DNA of 64,000 nucleotides from JADFRG01 sp036986135 (GCA_036986135.1 BTQZ01000003.1:62001-126000); one strand, 5' to 3'; shown: positions 36,205-44,894, counted from the first letter of the stretch. Notes: generated from the sequence alone by a model not told the origin. Made by a program: numbers and translations.

Positions 36205-37929
36205 ATGAACAACGCGGAGGTGGCGAAGGTCTTCGAAGATATCGCCGACCTTCTGGAGATTAAGGGCGAGAAGGTCTTCAAGATTATCGCCTATCGCAGA
36301 GGGGCGGAAGCCATTAGGAGTCAGGGCCGAGACATCAAAGCCATTTGGAAGGAAGGAACACTCGAAGAAATACCGGGAGTAGGTAAGGCCATAGCTGAGA
36401 AGACCGACGAGCTGCTCCGTACGGGCAAAATGGAATACTACGAGAATCTCAAGTCCGAGATCCCCATCGGCCTGCTCGATATGTTGAAGGTGGGCGATGT
36501 CGGGCCCAAGAAGGCCGCCCGCTTTTGGAAAGAGCTTGACATCACATCGGTGGAGCAACTCGAGGCGGCCGCCAAGAACGGAGAGCTTAAAAAACTGTCA
36601 GGCATGGGCACGAAGTCGGAAGCTCGTATTCTGGAGAGCATCGAGGCCATGAAACGCCGGCAGACTGGCCGTATGTCGATCGGTGTGGCCTTGCCGATCG
36701 CCGAGCAACTACTAGGAGAGCTGCGCCGGCATCCAAAGGTCAAGGCCGCCGAGACCGCCGGCAGCTTGCGGCGGATGCGGGAGACCGTGGGGGACCTGGA
36801 TCTGCTGGTGTCGACCGATCACCCGGAGGAAGTTATGCAGGACTTCGTGGAGCTGCCAATCGTTGGTCGAGTGCGAGGCAAGGGCGCAGTTAAGACCAGC
36901 GTAGAGCTTATCGACGGTGTGCGCGTTCAAGTTTGGACGCATCCTCCGGAACGTTTCGGCACCGCCTTGCAGTACGCGACCGGATCTAAGAACCACAACC
37001 TCCGACTGCGGGAACTTGCCCTTTCCAAGGGGCTATCGCTCTCTGATCAGGCCTTCAAGCTGGAGGACGGCGGGGAAATCACTGTAGCTACTGAAGCAGA
37101 GGTCTACGAGAAGCTCGGCCTGCCGTGGATTGCGCCAGAAATGCGGGAAGACCGTGGCGAGATTCAGGCCGCTCAGAACGGAGACCTCCCGAAGCTTCTT
37201 GAAGTCGAGGATCTCAAGGGCGAGCTGCACGCACATACTACCTGGAGCGACGGCAAGAACTCAATCGAAGAGATGGTTGAGGCGGCCATCAAGGAAGGTC
37301 ACACATACCTGGCTATCACCGATCACTCCCAGAGTCTGGGCATCGCCAATGGCCTGACGGCGAAACGCGTGGAGAAGCAGAGGAAAGAGATTGTGCAGGC
37401 TCGCAAAGGACTGAAGAAGAATTTCGTCCTGCTGCACGGCACAGAAATGGAGATCCTGGCGGATGGGAGCCTCGACTACCCGGATGAGGTTCTGGCCAGG
37501 TTCGATCTGGTCATCGCCTCGCTTCATACCTCGCTGCGTCAGCCGCGCGAGCAGGTGACTGAAAGGATATTGAGTGCCATCCGGAATCCGCACGTCGACA
37601 TCCTCGCCCACCCCTCGGGGCGCCTGATCGGAAAGCGAGAGCCGGCCGACCTGGACATGGACCAAATCCTGGAGGCGGCCCTTGAGCACGGAGTCATCTT
37701 GGAGATCAACTCAAATCCGGAACGGCTCGATCTTAATGACATTTACGCGCGGCGTGCGGCCGAGATGGGAATCCCCTTGGCCATCACTACCGATGCTCAC
37801 CGACCGGAGCACCTGGGCTTCCGCCGTTTCGGCGTGGGTGTCGCCCGGCGCGCCTGGGTCACTTCTAGGCAGGTCGTGAGCTGCTGGACCGCCGCACGAA
37901 TACAGAAATGGCTCAAAGCGCGCGGCTAG
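36205..37929 (+). CDS. polX: DNA polymerase/3'-5' exonuclease PolX with altered polymerase site
   Basis: A 574-residue family X polymerase plus PHP exonuclease. The N-terminal 8-kDa and HhH parts (EEIPGVGKAIAEK, KVGDVGPKKA) and GDLDLLV (catalytic Asp197 and Asp199) are present. The strand that should carry the third catalytic Asp reads VRVQVWTHPP, with Gln242 at the expected place. The PHP motifs are intact: ELHAHTTWSDG, ITDHSQ, HGTEMEI, ASLHTS, LAHPSG and TTDAHRPEH. So exonuclease or AP-type activity is likely and polymerase activity doubtful. ATG 36205 (GAGG seven bases upstream) is preferred to GTG 36199. Confidence 0.92.
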   Translation: MNNAEVAKVFEDIADLLEIKGEKVFKIIAYRRGAEAIRSQGRDIKAIWKEGTLEEIPGVGKAIAEKTDELLRTGKMEYYENLKSEIPIGLLDMLKVGDVGPKKAARFWKELDITSVEQLEAAAKNGELKKLSGMGTKSEARILESIEAMKRRQTGRMSIGVALPIAEQLLGELRRHPKVKAAETAGSLRRMRETVGDLDLLVSTDHPEEVMQDFVELPIVGRVRGKGAVKTSVELIDGVRVQVWTHPPERFGTALQYATGSKNHNLRLRELALSKGLSLSDQAFKLEDGGEITVATEAEVYEKLGLPWIAPEMREDRGEIQAAQNGDLPKLLEVEDLKGELHAHTTWSDGKNSIEEMVEAAIKEGHTYLAITDHSQSLGIANGLTAKRVEKQRKEIVQARKGLKKNFVLLHGTEMEILADGSLDYPDEVLARFDLVIASLHTSLRQPREQVTERILSAIRNPHVDILAHPSGRLIGKREPADLDMDQILEAALEHGVILEINSNPERLDLNDIYARRAAEMGIPLAITTDAHRPEHLGFRRFGVGVARRAWVTSRQVVSCWTAARIQKWLKARG

Positions 37930-37985
37930 CGCAACCCTTCAGCCACTGGGGGGGTTAATTGGGTAGCCGCCGAGAAGACACCCCC

Positions 37986-38834
37986 ATGGCTAAAACCGCA
38001 TTTGTGACGGACAGCACCGCCTATATTCCACCCAGCCAGGTCAAGCAGTTCGATATCAATGTCATCCCCCAGGTCCTCATATGGGATGAAGAGACGCTGC
38101 TCGACGGCATCGATATTCAACCCACTGCTTTCTACGAACGGTTGAAGGATTCAAAGACTATGCCCACAACATCCCAGGCGCCCATTGGCACCTTTAAGGA
38201 AGTGTTTGAGCCCTTAGTCGAGGAGGGACGACCCGTTCTGGCCATCCTGGTCTCAGATAAACTCTCCGGCACGATCCAATCCGCAGAGCAAGCCAAGGCC
38301 TTATTTCCGGAGGCGACGATCGTGACGGTCGATTCGGAAGCGACCGCGATGGCGATGGGATTTCAGGTCCTGGCCGCAGCCCGAGCCGCGCGTGAGGGGA
38401 AATCCTTCGAAGAGGTGACCGAGATCGCCAGGCAAGCCAAACTCCGAACGGGTGTGGTGTTCGTCGTCGACACCCTCGAGTTCCTGCACCGGGGCGGAAG
38501 GATCGGCGGGGCCTCCCGCCTGCTGGGCACGGCCCTCAATCTGAAGCCGATCCTGGAACTTCAGGACGGAGTTATCGAGGCGGTGGACCGAGTGCGCACT
38601 CGGTCCAAGGCGCAAGCTAGATTGCTTGACCTGCTCGAGGAGAGGATCGACGGGCGTCCCAACCTGCGCCTAGCCGTGCTACATGCGGCAGCCGAAGAAC
38701 GGGCGCGCAATCTGCTGGAGGTAGCAGCGAATCGATTCAATCCAATTGAGACCGTGTTTTCGGACCTCAGCCCCGTCGTCGGGACCCACGTCGGGCCGGG
38801 GACTCTCGGCTTGTGCTACTCGGTCGAGTCCTGA
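37986..38834 (+). CDS. DegV family fatty-acid-binding protein
   Basis: A 282-residue DegV protein. It shows FVTDSTAYIPP at the N-terminus, MPTTSQAPIGTF, the SDKLSGTIQSA loop, and VVDTLEFLHRGGRIGGAS. C-terminal THVGPGTLGLCY completes the pattern. DegV/FakB proteins bind a fatty acid and hand it to the FakA kinase for phospholipid synthesis. No fakA is in the window. The ATG at 37986 is preferred to one nine codons earlier because the family starts with AKTAFVTDS. Confidence 0.9.
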   Translation: MAKTAFVTDSTAYIPPSQVKQFDINVIPQVLIWDEETLLDGIDIQPTAFYERLKDSKTMPTTSQAPIGTFKEVFEPLVEEGRPVLAILVSDKLSGTIQSAEQAKALFPEATIVTVDSEATAMAMGFQVLAAARAAREGKSFEEVTEIARQAKLRTGVVFVVDTLEFLHRGGRIGGASRLLGTALNLKPILELQDGVIEAVDRVRTRSKAQARLLDLLEERIDGRPNLRLAVLHAAAEERARNLLEVAANRFNPIETVFSDLSPVVGTHVGPGTLGLCYSVES

Positions 38835-39236
38835 ACAACCTCCCTCGCTTCACGCGATAGGACCGCCAAGCCATCCCGGGAGCGTCATACTGACTCTGCA
38901 CTTTCATAGTGGGCGGCCTCAGTTTTCAGGGAGCGCTTGGAGACCACCCAAGATAGGGCGATCGATTCAAAAGAGGCGGATAGTGTAAACTAATCCGATG
39001 CGGTGCATCGATCTACTGCCACCGACTATGCAACTAATGACCAGGCGTAAACTGATTAGCGACTCCGCAGCGCGTAATTCTCCAATTCAGGAACTCACCA
39101 GCCCCTTGGCCGGCAAACAAATCGTGATACGGAATAATCGGGGTCACTTGTCAAGGGGGTTATGTCGGGATAGCTAGAACGGATATTCGAAACGGATCGA
39201 ATGTACCAAGATCCGACCGGAGGGAGGAGGAGCAAG
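38835..39236. other. Intergenic region before the ACT-domain gene
   Basis: No gene is supported. It holds a small hairpin CGATGC/GCATCG (38996-39001 and 39005-39010) and two similar GTAAACT copies near 38985 and 39046. The promoter at 39148-39176 is listed separately. Confidence 0.4.
39148..39176 (+). promoter_or_regulatory. Promoter of the ACT-domain gene
   Basis: TTGTCA at 39148-39153 and TAGCTA at 39171-39176 with a 17-base spacer. The predicted start near 39183 gives a leader of about 54 bases to the ATC start and about 18 to the ATG at 39201. Confidence 0.5.
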
Positions 39237-39626
39237 ATCGCAACTGAATTCACTATAAAGCTCGAGAACCAACCCGGCCAGCTGGCGAGCCTTTCGAAGT
39301 CCCTAGGCGAAGCAGGTGTCAATATTCGAGCGCTCTCTGGCATGGTTTGCGAAGGAAAAGGCATCATCAAGTTGCTGACCAGCGACGAAGATGCAACCCG
39401 AGCCAAGCTCGAGGAATTAGGACACCCATTCGTAGAGCAGGAGATCCTCACCGTAACAATGCCCGATCGGCCCGGCCAGCTCGGCGACTTCGCCGAGATG
39501 CTCGGAGAAGCCGACATCAACATCGAAACGGTTTTCGTGATCGATACCGCTGCCGGCTTCACGGAGCTTGCGATCGGAGTCGACAAGATCGAAGAAGCCA
39601 AGACGCTCCCGCTGGGACAGTTCTGA
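39237..39626 (+). CDS. Tandem ACT-domain protein with apparent ATC start codon
   Basis: A 129-residue protein of two ACT domains (EFTIKLENQPGQLASLSKSL and LTVTMPDRPGQLGDFAEML), small-ligand-binding modules often for amino acids. The only perfect ribosome-binding site, AGGGAGGAGG (39221-39230), lies six bases before ATC at 39237. Translation from there gives the usual ACT N-terminus (ATEFTIKLE). The in-frame ATG at 39201 would add 12 residues that include the ribosome-binding site itself (GGRRS). I therefore prefer a non-AUG start, with a sequencing error (ATG read as ATC) as the alternative. Confidence 0.8.
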   Translation: MATEFTIKLENQPGQLASLSKSLGEAGVNIRALSGMVCEGKGIIKLLTSDEDATRAKLEELGHPFVEQEILTVTMPDRPGQLGDFAEMLGEADINIETVFVIDTAAGFTELAIGVDKIEEAKTLPLGQF

Positions 39627-39711
39627 GCGCACAATGCGCTCAAAGACAATGGGATCGACCCAGCGCTCCCCATGGGGATGACCGGGAGAATCGAAGATCG
39701 ATAGGAGGACG

Positions 39712-39957
39712 CTGGCATGGCTTGCCCTAGGTGGCAGCCTGCTACTCTTCTTTCCTTGCGGCGTCTTCAACGGAATCCTGTCCGCGGTCGGCGCGCTGTC
39801 GTTGATGTTCCCGGATATCGAGATTGGAATCAGTGCGGCTGAGAATACATACTACACAGGCCTATTTGGGGGACTGGCGGTGGCCGCGCTGATACCAGGG
39901 GCGGTGCTCTTTATCTGGGGTTTACGCACGCTGAGGCGGGAGCCGAACACAAACTAG
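39712..39957 (+). CDS. Small two-helix membrane protein, CTG start or frameshifted start
   Basis: About 81 residues with two hydrophobic segments (WLALGGSLLLFFPCGVFNG and GLFGGLAVAALIPGAVLFIW) and a basic tail ending in TAG at 39955. The frame has no ATG, GTG or TTG at its beginning. AGGAGG (39703-39708) lies three bases before CTG 39712 and eight before ATG 39717. From that ATG the frame would be right if one G of 39719-39720 were absent (MLALGGSLLL). So it is a CTG-started gene, a gene broken by one inserted base, or an assembly error. No family is recognised. Confidence 0.5.
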   Translation: MAWLALGGSLLLFFPCGVFNGILSAVGALSLMFPDIEIGISAAENTYYTGLFGGLAVAALIPGAVLFIWGLRTLRREPNTN

Positions 39958-40190
39958 CGCGTCCGATTCCGGCGATGGGCTACTTGTAGAATTCCGGACC
40001 GGTGATGATAAGGTACATGGTCGCTGGAATGTGTGCGGGGCCAGTCGAGCTACAATCGAATAGGCGATACGATCTGCGCCACAACGCACGCAAGATTAGA
40101 CAGCTTGGGCAGAACCGGGTCGCATGGCGCATGTATCGATACTCCAGCCTGTACCCGGCTGGTATTATGCTGGCCCTCATGGCGGATGCC

Positions 40191-40218
40191 TTGATCGTCG
40201 GCTGAGGCCAGGCATAAT
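40191..40218 (+). promoter_or_regulatory. Promoter of the STAS gene
   Basis: TTGATC at 40191-40196 and CATAAT at 40213-40218 with a 16-base spacer; the ATG is at 40253 with GGAGAG before it. The 295-base gap from 39958 also holds TACAAT at 40051-40056 and a poorly supported 67-codon frame. Confidence 0.5.
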
Positions 40219-40252
40219 CGGCTTCTTAAATCGTAAGGATTGGAGAGCAGAA

Positions 40253-40585
40253 ATGGTCGAAACTACCCAGATCGACAAGGTGAATGTTGTAAAGGCGGCC
40301 GGAAGGATCGATAGCCACACCTCGCCCGAGCTAAAAGAGGCCTTCGATGGCCTCCTGGATGAGAGTCGATACAAGCTGGTATTTGACATGAGCGAAATCG
40401 AATTCCTCTCCAGTAGTGGGGTGTGGGTGCTTCTTGAGACTCAGAAGAGATGCCGCCTCCGCAACCGTGGGGATCTCGTCATAGCCAGCGCAAACGACAA
40501 TATCCAGAAGACGCTTGACCTCGCAGGTCTCATGCATTTCATGAAAATGTACGAGGATGTGGATTCGGCGGTCGGCAGCTTCTAG
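40253..40585 (+). CDS. STAS-domain anti-anti-sigma factor (SpoIIAA/RsbV-like)
   Basis: A 110-residue STAS protein: VVKAAGRIDSHTSPELKEA, then FDMSEIEFLSSSGVWVLLE, where the Ser before Gly is the usual phosphorylation site, then ANDNIQKTLDLAGL. In partner switching the unphosphorylated form binds an anti-sigma kinase. The kinase-like gene follows after nine bases and a SpoIIE-type phosphatase is convergent, so the parts of one switch lie together. The start has GGAGAG at proper spacing. Confidence 0.9.
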   Translation: MVETTQIDKVNVVKAAGRIDSHTSPELKEAFDGLLDESRYKLVFDMSEIEFLSSSGVWVLLETQKRCRLRNRGDLVIASANDNIQKTLDLAGLMHFMKMYEDVDSAVGSF

Positions 40586-40594
40586 CGTTTAACG

Positions 40595-41002
40595 ATGCCC
40601 AAAGAGATCTTCGCGGCACGATTAGAGAATTTGGCGCGGATCTGCGAGTTCGTCACAACCGTATCCAGGGAGACCGGATTCGATGAGGCCGACACCTATA
40701 GCATAGAGCTCGCTACGAACGAGGCCTGCACCAATATTATCGAGTACGCCTATGGCGAGGGTATGGAAGGAAGGATCGAGTGCTCGATCGAAGTGGACGA
40801 GAAAGGGGTCACCATCGTCTTACGAGATTGGGGAAGGCCATTTGACGCGAGTGAAATCCCTGAGAAGAACTTCGATGTGCCGTTGGAAGAGTTGGGAGCT
40901 CGAGGTGCAGGGCTTCGGCTATTGAGGGGCGCCGTGGATGAGGTCGTATTTGAGCCGCTGCCAGGTGAGGGGAATCGCCTGACGATCAAGAAGTTCCGCT
41001 AG
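40595..41002 (+). CDS. Anti-sigma factor/serine kinase (RsbW/SpoIIAB-like HATPase)
   Basis: A 135-residue GHKL-type ATPase domain. The N box ELATNEACTNIIEYAY binds Mg-ATP, VLRDWGRPFD is the G1 box, and GARGAGLRLLRGAV the glycine lid. Such proteins phosphorylate the STAS partner or hold a sigma factor or other output protein. No sigma gene is nearby, so the target is open. It overlaps the stop of the convergent phosphatase gene by four bases. Confidence 0.9.
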   Translation: MPKEIFAARLENLARICEFVTTVSRETGFDEADTYSIELATNEACTNIIEYAYGEGMEGRIECSIEVDEKGVTIVLRDWGRPFDASEIPEKNFDVPLEELGARGAGLRLLRGAVDEVVFEPLPGEGNRLTIKKFR

Positions 41003-43047
41003 TCCAACCGATCACGGGCAAAGATCATCAGCGTGATATCGTCGCTTTGCGGCGCATCCCCCACGAATTCGGATACCTCTTGCAGGATCCTGACTTGAAG
41101 TTCCTCGGCCGAGAGGTCGAGGTTTTCTTTTGCGATTTCCAGCATCGGTCCCGTCGTGAGATACTCACCATTCCCGTTGTGGGCCTCCGGTATCCCATCG
41201 GTGTAGAGCAACAGCCGGTCGCCAGGCTGGAGCTGCACGAAGGCCTTGGTCCAGGTCGCATCTTCCTGCACCCCTATCGGGATGCCGGTTCTTATGAGCT
41301 CCTGAATGATGACTTGCTCGCCGGGCCGAACGACGTAGGGCGGGTTATGCCCGGCATTGCTGTAGGTCAACTGACCGGATGCCGGATCCAGCACCCCATA
41401 GAAAGCGGTCACAAACAGATTGGAGGTGGTATCGGCCAACATCCTCGAGTTGGTGGCGAAGAACACCAAATCCGGATCCGAATCGGCCTCGATGGCATAG
41501 GTTCTTATTAGCGTTCTGCTCAGGGCCATGTAAAGCGCGGCACCCACCCCCTTATCGACAACGTCTGCGATAACCACGCCTAGCCTTCCATCTGGCAATG
41601 GTATCAAGTCAAAGAAATCCCCCGAAGTCTCCTCGGCAGGGTTTAGAGTCACCGAAATGCGCCACCCTGGAACAGGAGGGATGTCAAACGGGATCAGGCT
41701 CGATTGGATCTCTCCCGCAAGTTGAAGTTCCTTCGAAATGCGCTCGAGGCGAATATCCGTCGCATATGCCTGAGATTGATTGAAGGCCGAGGCAATCAGG
41801 GCCGCCAGGGATTGAGTAGCGGGCATCAGGCGTTCAACCGAGGCACGATCCCACGGCTGGAGACTGTGAAGCGAGAGGTAGATGGCGCCGATGGGTTGGG
41901 AATGCTCAATTACCGGCGAGATCAATATCGGGTTCTCGTGATGGCGATCGTTGTCCCATGGAAGTCGCTCGCCGGGAAGGAAGCAGGAGCTCTGCGACTG
42001 GCCTGCCAGCCAGGGCCAGATCCGATCCAGTTCCAAATTCCAATCATCAGGCTGCCTGAAAAGCACCTGATCCGGAAAGCGCCAGATGATCAGGTTTCCG
42101 GAGGGGAACATCTTGGGAAGGTGCTCGGCCAGCAGCCGGGGCAGGCGGGGCTCGTCGGGAGTTGAGGTGATGATATCGTGGCCCAGGCCTTCCAGCTCGA
42201 CCAGGGCATCGGACTGCTGACGGCTGCGCTCGGCGGCCAGACTCCAGCGGCGCGCCAGGATCGCCACAAGCAGCAAGCCTGCGCAGAAGAAGAGATAGGC
42301 CGGGAGGCCGCTTTCCACATAGATGCCCGAAGCCAAGACCCCAAACGGACTGGCCAAATATGGAACCGCCATGGCTAGCAGAAAGAACGAAACCATTGAC
42401 CTGGCCTCGGAAACGCTATGTTGGATCCAGGCGTGATAGCCGAGATAGGGCGCGCCTAGCAAGATCTGAACGACGAAGTTGACGACCAGTGTCGCCAACG
42501 CCAGCAGTATGGCCTGGGGCTCGAGACCGGAGATCGGGATCATGCCACCCCACGCCGCGTAGAAGGCTAGCGAGATGAGGGGTGCGACTGTGGTGCTGGA
42601 AAGGTCCATGGCGCCCTGACGGAGCAACCTCCATCGCGTAGCAGTTCCAACCGCGCGATCCCAATGGGCCAGAAACTGAAAAACCGTTAGCATCAGCGGG
42701 ATCCAGAGCACCACTGGACCGATGATGAACCACCCGGAGACAACGACCACGATCGCAAGCGATCCTTCGGAGCTCCCGAATCGAGTCGATTCAATGCGGG
42801 TAACAGTGAAGTATTTGAGGCGATTCAGCAGCGTGGCGAGCGCGCCGATGAGCAGCAAGAGGGGCAGGTTGGAGCGGACCGCCTCCAGGTTAGTGAGGCT
42901 GGCGAGCCAGATGATTCCCAGGAGCGCGATCGGCGCCAAGAATAGAAATGCGACGACCTCGCCAACGCCTAGCGCCTGTCGACCGGCGGGCATTTCTGAA
43001 AGAGCCGGCCAAAACCGATCGGCGACGCGCGCGAGGCGATTCTGCAT
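40999..43047 (-). CDS. Membrane SpoIIE/RsbU-type PP2C phosphatase with GAF-like sensor
   Basis: A 682-residue protein. Residues 1-270 hold about eight hydrophobic helices, followed by a GAF-like domain (about 285-430). The C-terminal PPM phosphatase follows the coiled RISKELQLAGEIQSSLIP: SGDFFDLIPLPDGRLGVVIADVVDKGVGAALYMAL, YSNAGHNPP, LLLYTDGIPEA and QSDDITLMI with the metal-binding Asp residues. It probably dephosphorylates the STAS protein encoded opposite, linking a membrane signal to the switch. Confidence 0.9.
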   Translation of the reverse strand: MQNRLARVADRFWPALSEMPAGRQALGVGEVVAFLFLAPIALLGIIWLASLTNLEAVRSNLPLLLLIGALATLLNRLKYFTVTRIESTRFGSSEGSLAIVVVVSGWFIIGPVVLWIPLMLTVFQFLAHWDRAVGTATRWRLLRQGAMDLSSTTVAPLISLAFYAAWGGMIPISGLEPQAILLALATLVVNFVVQILLGAPYLGYHAWIQHSVSEARSMVSFFLLAMAVPYLASPFGVLASGIYVESGLPAYLFFCAGLLLVAILARRWSLAAERSRQQSDALVELEGLGHDIITSTPDEPRLPRLLAEHLPKMFPSGNLIIWRFPDQVLFRQPDDWNLELDRIWPWLAGQSQSSCFLPGERLPWDNDRHHENPILISPVIEHSQPIGAIYLSLHSLQPWDRASVERLMPATQSLAALIASAFNQSQAYATDIRLERISKELQLAGEIQSSLIPFDIPPVPGWRISVTLNPAEETSGDFFDLIPLPDGRLGVVIADVVDKGVGAALYMALSRTLIRTYAIEADSDPDLVFFATNSRMLADTTSNLFVTAFYGVLDPASGQLTYSNAGHNPPYVVRPGEQVIIQELIRTGIPIGVQEDATWTKAFVQLQPGDRLLLYTDGIPEAHNGNGEYLTTGPMLEIAKENLDLSAEELQVRILQEVSEFVGDAPQSDDITLMIFARDRLD

Positions 43048-43149
43048 AACGTTGCGCTTTTTCGATGGGACCTGAGGCGACGAGGGATTCTATCACTGGG
43101 CCTGTGTACCGTCGAATTGGCTCGTGACCATCGTCCCATATTGGCACTT

Positions 43150-43178
43150 ATGACAAGTAATCACCCGAGATGTATAAT
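43150..43178 (+). promoter_or_regulatory. Strong promoter of the Xer-like gene cluster
   Basis: ATGACA at 43150-43155 and a perfect TATAAT at 43173-43178, spacer 17. The GTG start at 43190 is 11 bases after the -10, leaving a leader of only a few bases. Confidence 0.7.
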
Positions 43179-43189
43179 AGGCGAGCTTT

Positions 43190-44044
43190 GTGAGTAGGCC
43201 TGCAATGAGAGCCGCGATCGATCGATTCTTGTCCTATTTGAAGCTTGAGCGGGGCTGTGCTGAGAACACGCTGTTGGCGTATTCAACGGATGTGCGCCAA
43301 TTCGAACAGGTGCTCAGCGCCAATGCAGGGTCGCCCGTCAAGCCAGAGGAGCTCAAGCCCACCATGGTGGCAAACTACGCAAGTTGGCTTGACGGTCAGA
43401 GCTATCGTCCTTCCACCGTGTCCCGCAAGATGGCTGCTTCTCGCGCGTTCCTGATTTACCTGGAGCAGCAGGAGAGCGTAATCTCTTCAAGCACCTATGC
43501 GGTGCTTCGCCCGCCACCGGCTCCCCGGACACTGCCGCTAACTCTTTCCCGGGAACAGATCAATCGACTGGTTGATGTGCCGGCCCAAACCGGGACACCG
43601 CGCGGTCTCAGAGATGCTGCCATTCTTGGGTTGCTCTATGTTGGGGGGCTACGGGCATCGGAGGCGGTCAAATCCAACTTGCGGGATGTAGACCTAGCCG
43701 CAGGCAGCTTCCTCCGAAGCGGGGTGGATCCCGTGACTTTAAGCCTGGGAATGGCTCTGGACCCTATGCAGGTGTATCTCAGGACCGGGCGTCCATACTT
43801 GGTTAAGGATGATAAGGAGCAGGCGCTCTTCCTAAACTTGCGAGGCAAGCGCCTGAGTCGGCAAGGACTTTGGCTGGTTGTCAAGCGTTGGGCGGCAGAG
43901 GAGGGCCTCGGATTAGCTATCTCCCCGCATACGCTGCGTCATTCGTTGATTCGCCACCTTCTTGACGACGGCAAGAGCAAGCGTGATATACAGCACATGC
44001 TGGGCTTGAGCAGTCCAAACGCCATTCGGGTATCGACCCGGTGA
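43190..44044 (+). CDS. Xer/tyrosine-recombinase-like protein lacking the Tyr nucleophile
   Basis: A 284-residue XerC/XerD-like protein with the N-terminal SAM-like core-binding domain (AIDRFLSYLKLERGCAENTL) and a catalytic domain with GLRASE (Arg I) and HTLRHS (His-x-x-Arg). Where Xer proteins have LGHSS and a Tyr nine residues on, this one has LGLSS (Leu273) and RVSTR (Ser282), and it ends two residues later. Both box III His and the nucleophile are missing, so it is probably not a strand-cleaving recombinase; it may bind DNA only. GTG 43190 or ATG 43205 could start it. The stop overlaps the next start (GTGA). Confidence 0.87.
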   Translation: MSRPAMRAAIDRFLSYLKLERGCAENTLLAYSTDVRQFEQVLSANAGSPVKPEELKPTMVANYASWLDGQSYRPSTVSRKMAASRAFLIYLEQQESVISSSTYAVLRPPPAPRTLPLTLSREQINRLVDVPAQTGTPRGLRDAAILGLLYVGGLRASEAVKSNLRDVDLAAGSFLRSGVDPVTLSLGMALDPMQVYLRTGRPYLVKDDKEQALFLNLRGKRLSRQGLWLVVKRWAAEEGLGLAISPHTLRHSLIRHLLDDGKSKRDIQHMLGLSSPNAIRVSTR

Positions 44045-44889
44045 GCGGCGCGGACTCGGATTTCGTCACGCTGCAAGAGATCGATTCCATCGTCAAAATC
44101 GTTCGGGCGAAGATTGATGAGCAACCGCAGGTTGGGCTTGTGCTCGGATCTGGATTGGGTGGGGTCGCTGAAGCCATCGAATCACCTATTGAGATTCCTG
44201 CAGAGACGCTAAGCGGATGGCCAGAGTCCACCGTTGAAGGGCATGCTGGAAAACTCGTTTTTGGTAAATTTGAGGGCCAATCGGTGTGTGTCGTTCAAGG
44301 CAGAGTGCACTTCTACGAAGGACACTCGATGTCCCGCTTGGCGGTTCCCGTCCGCGTCCTCCAGCGGCTCGGCGCCGGCGTTCTGATCGTGACCAATGCA
44401 GCAGGCGGCGTGAATCAAAGCTTTGAGCCGGGGGATGTGATGCTGATAACCGACCACATCAATTTTCCGGCAATGGCGGGACACTCGCCGCTGCTTGGAC
44501 CCAATCTAGATCAACTCGGGCCGCGATTTCCGGATATGAGCCAGGCCTATGATCGGGAACTCCAGGAGATAGCCCGGGAGGTAGCGGTTGAATCGGGAAT
44601 TGAACTCCGAGAGGGCGTTTACTTCTGCCTGGCTGGCCCCGCTTTCGAAACCCCTGCTGAGCTGCGGTTCCTTCAAGGAAATGGGGCGGATGCCGTGGGG
44701 ATGTCTACGGCGCCTGAAGTGACTGTGGCAAGGCACGGAGGGATGCGAGTACTTGGATTTTCGGGTATAAGCAACAGGACAAGCTTGAATGGTGATCGAG
44801 CCGCCTCCCATGAAGAGGTACTTGAAGCGGGCAGCACGATCGCCCCAAAGCTGGTGCGGCTTATCAAGGGTGTAATTGCCAGGCTCTAG
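44041..44889 (+). CDS. Purine nucleoside phosphorylase (PNP-I, trimeric type)
   Basis: A 282-residue enzyme that splits purine nucleosides with phosphate, for purine salvage. It has the phosphate loop LVLGSGLGGV, RVHFYEGHSM, TNAAGGVNQSFEPGD, the active-site FCLAGPAFETPAE, and GADAVGMSTAPEV with SNRTSLNGD. It starts at GTG 44041 within the stop of the Xer-like gene, so translation is coupled. Confidence 0.95.
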   Translation: MSGADSDFVTLQEIDSIVKIVRAKIDEQPQVGLVLGSGLGGVAEAIESPIEIPAETLSGWPESTVEGHAGKLVFGKFEGQSVCVVQGRVHFYEGHSMSRLAVPVRVLQRLGAGVLIVTNAAGGVNQSFEPGDVMLITDHINFPAMAGHSPLLGPNLDQLGPRFPDMSQAYDRELQEIAREVAVESGIELREGVYFCLAGPAFETPAELRFLQGNGADAVGMSTAPEVTVARHGGMRVLGFSGISNRTSLNGDRAASHEEVLEAGSTIAPKLVRLIKGVIARL

Positions 44890-44894
44890 GCTAG

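Noticed and set aside
40002..40205. A 67-codon frame before the STAS gene
   Set aside because: No ribosome-binding site or domain; part of it holds the promoter of the STAS gene.
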